DNA of 31,346 nucleotides, from assembly GCA_946803715.1 (NCBI GenBank), contig CAMPET010000079.1:91660-123005 (forward strand), given 5' to 3'. A model generated the notes under the pieces. The model had not been told where the DNA came from and made no database searches. It was given only the letters and a program-made list of their open reading frames with translations. How positions within the stretch are numbered: position 1 is the first letter of the stretch; every line of letters starts with the position of its first letter. Shown here piece by piece: positions 10,214 to 20,572 of the stretch. Source of the stretch: Beroe ovata. Taxonomy: Eukaryota > Ctenophora > Nuda > Beroida > Beroidae. The position numbers and the translations under genes are program-made.

Positions 10214-11101
10214 CCTCGATTGATAACCAAGCAACCTCCTCCTTAGCAACGTAGATTCTTAGCAACGTGCGAAAATCAGCTTCTCTCAACAACACTGTGA
10301 GCCACACATTGGCTCATCAGTTGGTTCTTACAGGTCATTTCTAGAGCGTTAGTAGAGTTTGATCAGTGGAACCATCAGTTATTAATGCTCAAATTCCGTT
10401 CAGTCGCAGCAAGAAACTCGACTGAAGTTTTTGAGTATGTTCAAAAAAAGATAGGTACGCCTGGTTGTTGTTAAATGTTAGCAACGAAAAAAACGAGTTG
10501 AGACTTGAGAGTAAAAAATCATTCTTCACTTAATGGAAGGGGTAGCAGTATAATCATTAATCAATAATATATTGATCAATAATATATTGATCAATAATGT
10601 TTCTATGGTAGAAACATAGAAACGAACTTAATATTTCGACTTAAACTAAATATATCTACAAAGATTAGAAAAGGAAACATTGGTTCAATCACTTAAATCA
10701 TATCAGATTCATCGTTATTAACAAGAGTTTCACAGAATTGCACTAAAATAAAATCAGTAATCAGTTAATCATCGAAAAGAACAACAATCCATTTCTGACA
10801 CAATATAATAGGGACCGACCGATCAGGATGACATCAAATTTCAGGCTCAGGCTCAGGTTCCGGCGGGATCATCGTTCTGTCCACGCATGTGTTTAGATTT
10901 GGACGTATTTTCCATCTTGAGGTGAGGTGTGCAGTGTGTCATACTCCACATATCACGTTCATTATCAGTTCTCTATCATGATGTGTACACTGATACCGGC
11001 TGATACCGGCTGATACCTGCTGATACCGGCTGATATCCGGTATGACAATGCTCAGTTATCAGCCATCTCTCTCCCTCTAGACCCAGAGTGCTAGACCAGT
11101 G
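10214..11101. other. Intergenic region between the ZIP stop and the DTL start
   Basis: This must contain the ZIP 3' end and the DTL promoter. It includes an AT-rich palindromic tandem of ATCAATAATAT units (10560-10599) and an 11-bp tandem repeat (10983-11041). No exon is recognised. Confidence 0.55.
10983..11041. repeat. 11-bp tandem repeat GCTGATACCGG
   Basis: Five near-perfect units of CTGATACCGG(C/T) run head to tail, 60-120 bases downstream of the ZIP stop codon on the transcribed strand, so they probably lie in its 3' UTR or just beyond. Confidence 0.85.
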
Positions 11102-12994
11102 CTAGACCCAGAGTGCTAGGAGACTCATGAGGAGGAATCCGAGGATGAGGGCTGCACAGTTGACGACAACTAGATCAGAGTGTCGGGATAACTCAGTCGG
11201 GATAATGTCATTCAGTGTCACGAATATGAACGCTCCTGGGGTGGGATCTCTGGTGATGATGGGAGGGATCTGGTTACCATGGTAACGAATTCTATAGTAA
11301 CCATGGTAACGAATCTAAACTTTACCATGGCAACATAATCATCAAAGTAGCGGTTAACCTGCTGCTATAGCAAGACATATCCCAGTCCAAGCTGAACTTT
11401 GTACAGATGTTGTGATAACCATTCCAGCGAATGTTCCAAACGGTGTGCTCAAACTGAGGAAGGAAGGAAGGGTGTGTGTTTGTGTGTGTACCGTGTGTTT
11501 GTGTGTGTGTGTGTGTGTGAACTGTGTGTGTGTGTGTGTACTGTACGTGTGTACTTTGTGTGTGTCTAATTAAACACTCATCAGATATCACCAATTTCAG
11601 ACAACGTCACCTGCTATAATCATCTTGTTACAATTGTATACTACCACAACGTATTATACCTGAACACTAGTAGAAGACTGTACATATGGATTGGTGGTAT
11701 TTTAGCGGTCCTAAATGCCAGCGCCAGCGCCATCGCCGATAGAGACTTGTGAGCAGATATGGGGAGCATTATCTGAAAGGGAACAGAGAGTCATCACATG
11801 GGGATTTTCCTCTGAACAACAATGTGCCCATCTCAGATGGGCTGATTGTTAGGTGATCCTTATAACGTGGCATTGATAGGAGGTTAGTAAATGAAGATCC
11901 CAATGTACACTCAAATTGATGAATTGATCTGAAACTCATGAATGATCCACACTAGATGAAATGAACTGCGGTTCGATCTTCACGATAGTTAATAATCACC
12001 TTGAACTCCTCTGCAGGGTCTGGCTGACTGCCAAAAGCTAGTCCAGCTAGAAAAGAGTGTAGACTCAATAGCAACATCAGGAGAACCGATGACCTTAAAC
12101 CTGGGAGGTTGTTACGTAGGAGAAGCTGTTGAATCCCATCCGACGACCGGACATTGGATTTCTAAATACGGGAATCTTCATTCTGAATGAGGATACATTC
12201 ATGCGGACTCAATGGAGTCCAGTAGAAACATTACCACACCGCAGTACCTGATTTCTGTAGAGACGCTATGAAGATATCGGCTTCATCCGTATGCTTGTGT
12301 TTGTCAACTGCTCTATCAGAGGGAAGATCGTCTCCATCTGTGTCACTGAGCAGTCTCACTCTGTCTGTCTTCTTCTGTATCCTATGAATTGCTATGAGTT
12401 GTGTCAGTTGCTACACAACAACGCGTTGCTATTAGCAACGCGTTCTTGTCACCATGGCTACGTGCATCGTGGCAGTTAGGTAAAAGCGCCTCGCGACGTA
12501 GGATATTCTAAAAGTTGTTTGTTCCGTACTGTTGCCACTAGCAACAGTCCCAAGGTAACAACCCTTAGTTACCTCTGTAATCTGGCACCGAAGTAGGTGT
12601 TAACAGCAGCGTTGAGAACGAGCAACACCACGTACGTTGAACACGTGGTGAGAAGAGCAGTGAATTGTCCGTGTAGGACAGAGTGTGCACGGAGGATGTC
12701 CAGGGAATCACTAAGCAGGTGAATCATTCCCCCAGCCAGCAACACTGAGGAGGGTGAGGGAGTGGGATTGATCGGTTGAGAAATTGCTGGAAGTAAACGA
12801 TGAGCATAGAAAATGTGAAGCTAGCCCCCACACTAACCTCCGCCAGCGAACATGCTCAGCACGGAAGTTGCTTTAGAGTTACACTTGTCTACCGTTACAG
12901 CAACCAAGATCCCGACCCAAGCACAGAGGAATGTGATTACAATTCCGGCGAGGTGGTATCCTTGCTCTTTCCACACTGACGACGGTACTGCCAT
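11102..12994 (-). CDS. ZIP (SLC39) metal ion transporter, ZIP1-3-like
   Basis: Seven exons: 12838-12994, 12573-12744, 12240-12381, 12000-12161, 11660-11772, 11359-11453 and 11102-11235. They total 975 nt, or 324 residues, the usual size of the ZIP1-3 group. Family landmarks in order are a TM1 ending in VDKC, SMFAGGVLLAGGMIHLLSDS (TM2), a hydrophilic loop with HKH, LHSFLAGLAFG (TM4), AHKSLSAMALALAF (TM5), STPFGTFAG (TM6), AAGAFIFVTLNDIIPTEL (TM7) and a hydrophobic TM8 ending at the stop. ZIP proteins move Zn2+ or Fe2+ into the cytosol (family knowledge). The TM4 position that is Glu in ZIP1 (HSVFEG) is Ala here, and TM5 has no compensating Glu. The exon 3 donor was chosen as GCG|GTGTGG because the nearer GTACTG breaks phase. 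A splice-acceptor-like TTCCTAG lies just before the ATG. Confidence 0.9.
11273..11334. promoter_or_regulatory. Three X-box-like palindromes in ZIP intron 6
   Basis: GTTACCATGGTAAC (11273-11286), GTAACCATGGTAAC (11297-11310) and TTACCATGGCAAC (11322-11334) lie within 62 bases in one intron. All fit the RFX X-box half-site arrangement. Alternatively they are copies of a short dispersed repeat word. Confidence 0.4.
11471..11565. repeat. (GT)n microsatellite in ZIP intron 5
   Basis: Interrupted GT tracts run from 11471 to 11565, immediately upstream (minus-strand sense) of the polypyrimidine tract of exon 6. Confidence 0.9.
12420..12548. repeat. Two short perfect palindromes in ZIP intron 2
   Basis: AACGCGTTGCTA-T-TAGCAACGCGTT (12420-12444) is a perfect 12-bp-arm inverted repeat. 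ACTGTTGC-CACTA-GCAACAGT (12528-12548) is another with 8-bp arms. Both contain GTTGC…GCAAC, again X-box-like. Confidence 0.8.
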
Positions 12995-13499
12995 TCCCTA
13001 GGAAACTGCTGGAATTGGAACAACCTTACTAAAACACGACCTAAACAACAGAACTTAGAGGATTCTTTGGACAAAGAGCATGAATCAAACAATAGTTAGC
13101 TGAATGTAGAGATTTAAAAAAGATTCTTTTCAATAGAAAAAGCTGGGTCCACTATGACAAAAGGAGGACTAAGAAGTCACAATATGAATGAAAAACCGAC
13201 CTCTTCAATTTGATTCAGAAAACTTCTTGTAAAACGTAATATGATGGCGCTCTTACCATTTACTTGAAACAAAAAGAGGTCAGCCCATACAATTTCTACT
13301 AATGAAAACTGTCCATTGTTTACGTGGCTTTGTAATGAATTGCAAATATGGGCATCAACTTTCACTTGTGGTTTGTTGTTCTATGTAATAAAAACTTATA
13401 CAATTAAAACTCTGGCGTCAACCACGCACATTAAGTGAACACTGTGCACATGTTACAGTCAGGACTGAGTTATCATGACTCTATGACGTCATCACTATG
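12995..13499. other. Short intergenic spacer between the LARP7 stop and the ZIP start
   Basis: Only about 505 bases separate the two same-strand genes. The spacer must contain the LARP7 3' end and the ZIP promoter. The open frame at 13177-13365 on the minus strand has no recognisable content. Confidence 0.55.
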
Positions 13500-16214
13500 T
13501 CAATAGTGTGACATGGGACTATCCTGAGAAGTCTGATCCTTTGCTGAGCACTTTTTGATCACTTTGGTGTAACCTCGCAACTTTCTCTTTCTTTTTCTCT
13601 CCAAATACCTGATCAAAATAAGTGGAATTTAACAAGATTAAATTCAAGATGGTTAAGCGCTTCAAGTACTTTTAAATAGCAGTTTCGGATATAATTACAC
13701 GTATCGGAACTCACTCTAAGTTCCACTAACCGTTGTGTGGTGAGGCTAGCAAGCTGCTCATTGACATGCAACCGCATACTCTCAGACACATACTCAATAG
13801 TCAGGTGTGGAGGGAGAGTGACAGTCTTGTGACTCTCAGAGTTTGTACGGAATCTGACGGAGGGGGGAAGACATGGTCTGTGGTCAACACCTGAACTCTG
13901 AGTTCAGAACTCATCCATAGAAGTCGGTAAAATCATGAATAGAATATTGAAGTCAGGAGCTATGATAATAAAAAGAAATCATTGGTAAGCCAGGCAAAAT
14001 ATATAAGTACCTTATCGCCACAACCTAACGATCAATACCTGATAAATGCCGCACTGCAGTCGTCTTCATCTCGTAGTATTGATATCACAGATTCACTGAA
14101 AACAGCTCGGATCTGGTCGTCATTCTCTCCCTTCAGTCCACATAGCCTGATCACTAGCCCTTCCGACTGAAACAGAGGAATGATTCATAGTTGTGAACAG
14201 AGAGCTTTATACGTTAATATTGGGAAAGAAAGTAAATCAAGAGTCAAGCAGAATAAACTGAGTTTGTAACCTTCATCCCCAAATCTCGTTTGATGGCAGC
14301 TATCTGTTGTTTCTGTAGTTTCTTGTACATAACCTTGAGTTCATTCCACTTCTGCTTAGGGAAAACTCGGATACCTTGCAACTCCGATTTCTTCTTCATT
14401 TTCTGCCGTCGCTTCTTCCGCCGGGTTGCCTTCACCATCTTCAACTGCTTCTTCAATTCGGCATCAGATGTTCCACCTCCATCGTGTTTTGAGTCGGACT
14501 CAGAACAAGAACCAAATGAAGCAGTGGTCAAGCTCAGAACTCTCCGTACCTGAAAGAGGGGACTGCCTTACTTGTTACTACGCGCTGCTATGATGGTTGA
14601 TATGGTTATTGGTTGTTGGTTGTTGCTAGGTGAAACAATGCTATGCTCAATTTTCAATGTTCACCTTGTTGTTGGTACCAACTGGAGATACAGTCTCCAA
14701 ACTAGTTCTTTTTCTCTTCCTTGCCGAGTTTGTAAGTGGCTGGGTTGCTGTTGCTGTTGCAGTGGATGATGAAGGAGCATCAACAAGAAGTAGAGGATCC
14801 CTGATCAATAGATTAGCTTGGATTATGAGGTTCCCGGTAGAAAGCAATTAGCTTTCACAAGGACATTCAGACACAACTCCTATATGAAGCAAAGAACTGA
14901 CCTTTTCCCACTTTCAGGCACTGGATCAGAGGTCTTCAGATCAGCCAAACAGATAGAAGACCTTCTTCTTCGTCTCTTCTTTTTCTGTTGTTCTTCTTTG
15001 AAGAGAAGCTCATTTTCAGAACAGAAATCTAATGGAAATTTAAGTCATAGTTGTGTTAGAATAAGGCAGAGAGAGAAATATCTAACCTGATATCACAAAA
15101 ATTCATTGGTCTATAATACCTGGGAAAACAGAAGAAGCATCAGGGGTATCACCAGAAGGGGTTGAAAGATCACCACTCAGCTCAGATGGTGGTAATAGAC
15201 CAAGACTGGATGGAGGGTGCATAACATCTTGTCCTGTTTTTGCTGGGGTTACAAGGTCGGATTTGTCTGAAATGTCTGATGAACTGGGTTTTGCTTCACA
15301 AGTAACTTCGGTTTCATCAACCCAACCCAGACCCTGAAGTAGGAAATTGGTTGGCAATTTGCATTCCAGTAAAACACAAGCTCCGTTTTCATTCATTCAT
15401 TGAGTCTTTTACCTCTAAAGCTTCCTTGGCACCTTCAGTCGTCTGAAACTCGATGAACCCAAATCCCTTCAATTCTTTATTGTTTTTGAAACGAGGCAAA
15501 GATATATGCAAGATAGGACCATACTTGCTTAGAGCTTGTTCTAGTCTTTTATGATCCATCTTAGGAGGTAAGTTTTCCTGGAAAAATCCAATAACTGACT
15601 CCTCTTCTCAATCCCCTCAAGAGAAGCAAATTATCAATTTATTTTCTCCATAATCTTACTTACAATGTAGATTGTTCTATCATCTGCAATGTAGTCAAAC
15701 TTTATTGGTGTAGTGCGCCTAACCATTGATTTGTCCTCACTGAGTTCTAGCTCAGGCAAAAATGATATGCTCCTCTCAATAAGAGCTCTTGAACATCCCA
15801 TTTCTGATATACGATTGAAGGTTTCCAAGGTTTCAAGAGGCACATCTGAAGAATTGTATAAAAATTTCAGTCAGTAGTATTCTGTATTTTCAATTAATGC
15901 AATCAGAGGTTTTCATCAGAATAAGTACTCACAACTTTCTGGGTTTTTCATGATCAAGTTCTTCAAAAACTTGTCCTTTGATAAGTTGGAATCACTAAAG
16001 TAGAATGATATCTGGACAATTGGATGGGGTTAGCAATAACAAGGGCTCCTCTGTTAATAAAGAGCTTGTATCACAGAGACTAGAGACATGATTGTCCTCA
16101 TTCATGACTCATGAGACCAACCTGTTTCTTTAGATCATTGATTATCTGTTTTTTCCTTTTCCTTTTTGATGCATTAGTATGAAATTGCATATCAAACTGC
16201 TGATATTCTGTCAT
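13500..16214 (-). CDS. LARP7: LARP7, La-related 7SK RNA-binding protein
   Basis: Eleven exons: 16122-16214, 15933-16011, 15664-15845, 15413-15577, 15120-15333, 14902-15028, 14665-14800, 14271-14549, 14039-14166, 13731-13853 and 13500-13608. They total 1,635 nt, or 544 residues (human about 580). The La motif (residues about 30-115) reads QISFYFSDSNLSKDKFLKN…YVPLETLETFNRI; RRM1 (about 116-173) has ENLPPKMD and KGFGFIEF. A low-complexity linker with basic clusters (KKKRRRRR, ARKRKR) follows. IRVFPKQKWNELKVMYKKLQ (about residue 390) matches the LARP7-specific [20 protein letters not shown] and separates it from genuine La. A C-terminal RRM (about 426-500) and a basic tail end it. LARP7 caps the 3' U-tail of 7SK RNA, which holds P-TEFb inactive, and assists U6 modification (family knowledge). 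A perfect acceptor-like TTTCAG lies two bases before the ATG. Confidence 0.93.
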
Positions 16215-16909
16215 AACTGAAACAGATGTAATAACTTATTGAGATTATTCTAATTTGTTCTTCAATTTGTAGTTATATACTAGAGATAAAGACAAAGGAA
16301 ACTGGTACATGAAGAATTGTGGATGACTAGATAATGTATGAGAAAATATGATTTGGAAGATTTAGACCTGAAATGCCCCCCTTTGAAGAACAAGTATAAT
16401 AGAAAACCTTAGCTTAGATAGCCTAATTTATTTTGGGCACATGAAGTCTGCTAATAATTGGGCCATTCAGTATGGGGACAAATGAATTCTTCCCAATGTA
16501 GTGAAGTATTGGTAAGTACATGAATAAAAGTACATTGAACGATCACATATGTATCAATACTTATCTATCCGCCACATTTGACATTTCACAATAGTTTCAG
16601 CACACAGAAACAATAATTTGGTAAATAAATAAATGCAAATTTCTTTACTTTATACTAAAATTTTGATAGACTGCTCTGAAACATCGAGACCATGTTAAAA
16701 CCGGGTCCATTTTCAAGCGCGCTTTCAATTTCATTTGATGCTCCTGTAAAGTGTAACGCACGGCTCAGCGGTCGCATGGCGCCGCGCGCGAGCTTCCTTC
16801 CGGAATCGAAATTTAATTTTGATCGGGCGTTCGCGTTCAGCGGCGCTCAGCCGGAGTGGAGAGCATATGACCAATGACCATCGAAACAGCCGGTGAACAC
16901 TGAACAACA

Positions 16910-17020
16910 TTGCCGAATGTTATATTATTCTCATATCTATCTAGTCTGTCCACTGTTTCTTGCGCGCGGCGCGCGCAAGAAACTGCATGGACATTGGACA
17001 GATAGATGAGCATCCGGCAA
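16910..17020. mobile_element. hAT-like MITE, second copy
   Basis: It begins TTGCCGAATG and ends CATCCGGCAA. The inner arms CTGTCCACTGTTTCTTGCGC and GCGCGCAAGAAACTG form a long hairpin. Flanks are GAACAACA (16902-16909) and AAACAACA (17021-17028), seven of eight identical, consistent with an aged 8-bp target duplication. Ends and core match the copy at 6564-6643. Confidence 0.78.
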
Positions 17021-17308
17021 AAACAACAGCAAACAGTGATAATGATATTATATTCATCATTCATCTGTTGTTAATTGTTACGCGTGCGTTGCATCAACAC
17101 CCAAGGGCGCGCGCAGCGTCCAAAATCTAAACAGTCAACAGATAAAATCTGGGGCAGTGTGATGTGGCAACATCAACATGTTCATGTTATTGTTTCAGAG
17201 AAAACTATGCCTAGTGCACAGTGCAGCTATCACATACGGCATATTCAATCACATTGATAAGACAAAATGGCAGTCTTTCAGATTAGTGAAGTACTGCAGT
17301 TGCAAGTT

Positions 17309-17411
17309 GTCGGATGTCATTTGATTTTGACCTCTGTTTCTCTGTTCTCGGCGCGCGAGAAATATAAAATCAAATATAATGATAAACAGAGATCAGATAT
17401 ATCATCTGACA
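17309..17411. mobile_element. Foldback element, diverged relative of the MITE family
   Basis: TGTCGGATG at the left pairs with CATCTGACA at the right. The interior has ACCTCTGTTTCTC and GGCGCGCGAGAAAT, as in the copy at 4633-4764. The word AAGTACTGCAGT occurs on both sides (17289-17300 and 17417-17428) but not directly at the termini, so the exact element ends are uncertain. Confidence 0.6.
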
Positions 17412-17625
17412 GGGATAAGTACTGCAGTGTATTTAATTAGTTTCTTATCCATTATCACAAAGAATGTCCTCAGCTTCATGGTGATGAATCAGAATGTTGA
17501 TCCTGTGCAACTGCAGTATCACTATCAGTATGACTGTGGAATATGCTAATGCGCTATTAAAAGTGAAGTGCCATCCCTGCCTATCTGACCCCGGCCCAAT
17601 ATGAATAAATCTGACATTCTGACAC

Positions 17626-17631
17626 TTTATT
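17626..17631 (-). terminator. Candidate poly(A) signal of the SLCO gene
   Basis: TTTATT on the plus strand gives AATAAA on the minus strand, about 91 bases after the SLCO stop codon. This is a typical position for a cleavage and polyadenylation signal. A chance match is possible. Confidence 0.5.
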
Positions 17632-17721
17632 CTCGCATCGGGTGGTCCCATCTCCTAGTCCTTATGGTGTTGTCAGCTTTCACCTCTGTCATAGTTCCTG
17701 TGAGTCCGCACTAACCATGGC

Positions 17722-20098
17722 TCAATGAGCGACTTGTTTCTCACAGCTGATCTCTTCACCACACTCGTATTTCGCTGCCTCTTCCTCTGTCGGTGCAGGG
17801 TACAGATACCACCCGGCAAAGTAGAGAAGACAAGCACCTGCTCGGAGGATGAGCTGTACCACCACGAACCAGTATATCAAACTGAGATAGGGAGGTTTTC
17901 AGTACACTTTCAGCTGATGCCGATAGAAAGATGAAATATGGATTCAATTTATCCCAGTACCTATCTAGGTCATAGACCCAACAATTTCCACGTTGCCCAT
18001 TGGACTCTCTCCATATTGTACACGAGTTGTCGATGAGATAACCGAATAGAATTGGGGCCGGAAGTGTACCAAGAACTCTGGAGGAAAGAGGAACATCAGT
18101 TTCACATAGCAACGTACATAGCAACGTACATAACAACTCACATGGCGACCCACATAGCAACAACTGACAACAGACTTTTCTCTACCTGGTGACGAATTGT
18201 CTCCATCCCTGCGCTGCTGTCCTATCCACCTCTGACACCACTCTCTGATAGACAGTAGCATGGCCAGCATACCCCGAGAAGTTTATCATGGTCCCTATGA
18301 CGGTCAGGGTCAGGGAGATGATGAGCTTGGTCTGGCACCGGGTTCCGCACTGGCCGGGAACAACCTCTCCTCCGTATTCAGGGTTGCTGGGGTTAGCAAC
18401 ACAGCTACAGTTCGTGTACTTAGCAACCTGTGGGGGCTGTGTAAGAGGGAAAAGAGAAGGAACCTGTACAAAACACAGTACTACTAGGGGCGTGGAGCTC
18501 ACTCGAAACTGAGCAGACCGACGAGCGCGCGGCACAGCATGCTCACAATTTTGTTGTTCCCCGGCATCGTCTCTCCTCCTCTACACCCGGCATGACACTG
18601 TGAGAAGTAGGTTAATCCCTCACTTCTGTCACACACGAAGGAGGGGAATGCGGTGTTACACCTGCACCCACCGTTACATGTGTCCACCAAACTAGCGTCC
18701 CTGTGGGGAGGAATGTGCCATCAGTACTCGATAAAACCCTTAACCACTGGCCCCACTCACTCTGACCCNCGTGCTAGTCATATCACTCACCCAGTCTCCC
18801 CTAGAGTTGGGTATCTTACATCTACCCCAGCATACGTGTTAGAGTCACAGTGCAGAAACAGGCTAGCTAGGAACGGGGTAGAAATGAGGACCACGGCAGC
18901 GTATATCAGGAACAACTTCTTGGCTGCAGATGAATAGGGTTAGGATCATTTGGAGGGAGGGGGGGAGATACGTGATGTGGTCGATAATTTGATTTCCGGA
19001 TAATTCTAATTCAACTGATATCTATGTATTCATGATAGGATATTCAATTAATCAACGAATAAAGCAATAATTTTATCTCACTGATACTCCATAGATTATC
19101 AATACTCACGATGCCAGTCCTTGACTTTCATGATAATCCCTCCCAGAACCAGACCGAGTATAAACGCGACAGCGTTAGAAATACCAATCACACCACCAAC
19201 CTCGGAAAATCCCAACCTGTGTAATGTTTGATTCGGGTCTGGATCCTCGATACACTTCTCAATCATTGATATTTCAAAACGGGCATTTTAAATTCGAGGG
19301 ATATAAAAAGGTTGAGGTACCTGAAAGCGATAGCGTATATCTTTGGTAGATAACTGATTGACCCAATCTGAAGAAAGATAAGCGCATCCCCAAACACCAA
19401 ACAGTTGAGCGCCTTGTTGCCTAGGATACGCTTTATTACGGGAAGTGTATCCTTGGTGATCTCACTTAGAGACCGACTGAGCTCTGTCTTCTTCTCCGAT
19501 ACTGTCGTGATACCTTTCCGTATCTTGTCTTGGAGTACTCTCTGAAACCCGGGGGAAGGAACTCGTCAGAGGAAGCATCGCTACACGCCCTACTCGAGAT
19601 ACCAGAGTACTAGGGCACCGGTTTGGCGCTAAACCTGCTACTCGATACTTGAAAACGGTATTTTAAGCAATGTATCATTCACCATGAATAGAGCTGTACC
19701 TTGGCCGCTGGCATTTGCACAGGGAACAACATGACGATGAAGGTAGTCAGGAGAATGACAACTCCAGGAACCAGGAATCCCAACCACCACGCCCCCACCC
19801 ACTCCGGTCTACCAGGGTGCATACCTTCAGGCGGGTTCAGAGTCACGTACATCCTGGGATTCATTGAGCAGGGTCAGTCGTTGTCATGACAACTGAATTT
19901 CCGGGTTATAAACTTGGTTGTCAGGGTAACTAACCTGAGAGTAGCAGCCCCGAATATGACAGAGATGGGGAATCCGATGAATGATATGATGTACAGGACG
20001 GATATCGCCACTCCAAACTCTTTCTGCGTGTACATCTCGTCCATGTAAGTCGGTCCAGCAATGCCTGGTGGTGAACCGCCAACACCCTACGGGGGATT

Positions 20099-20134
<36 letters not shown>

Positions 20135-20540
20135 NGAATGTGCGTGGTTCAAAAAATGAACTTTCGTGTTTCTGCACTTCGTCTGCGGTTGCTTGAATTT
20201 TGTTAATTAAATTTTTCGTGATTATCATAAATCCATCATATACTTCAGATGTGAAGTATTAAAAACGGAAAACATTATCATGAATTCTATAAAGTGGTGG
20301 GATGTGATGATAAAATATGTTCCTTATCATGAGCAAGGTTGCTTTGTCCTTCTTGACATTATTTTTCTATCCAACAATCAGCACTTCAATAAGCACCTGC
20401 TGTGTCTCCTTAGTCGAGTCTTTGTGCGATTATCATTCCTCATTTACACGTCATCCGCAGTTTTCAAGTTATATTTATTCGTTAAAACTACATAATATAT
20501 TCTAAACACGAACGAAATGTGTGTGTATGTGTATGTGTGT

Positions 20541-20572
<32 letters not shown>

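Larger units (their letters stand above)
16215..17721. other. Intergenic region between the SLCO stop and the LARP7 start
   Basis: This contains a CGCG-rich patch (16710-16870), two foldback elements (16910-17020 and 17309-17411) and a probable SLCO poly(A) signal (17626-17631). The open frames at 16692-16877, 16837-17064, 17075-17257 and 17445-17651 cross these repeats and show no family resemblance. Confidence 0.55.

Noticed and set aside
11322-11594. 90-codon minus-strand frame with HTHTH repeats
   Set aside because: The repeat part is the GT microsatellite in ZIP intron 5, and the remainder is the ZIP exon 6 read in the wrong frame.
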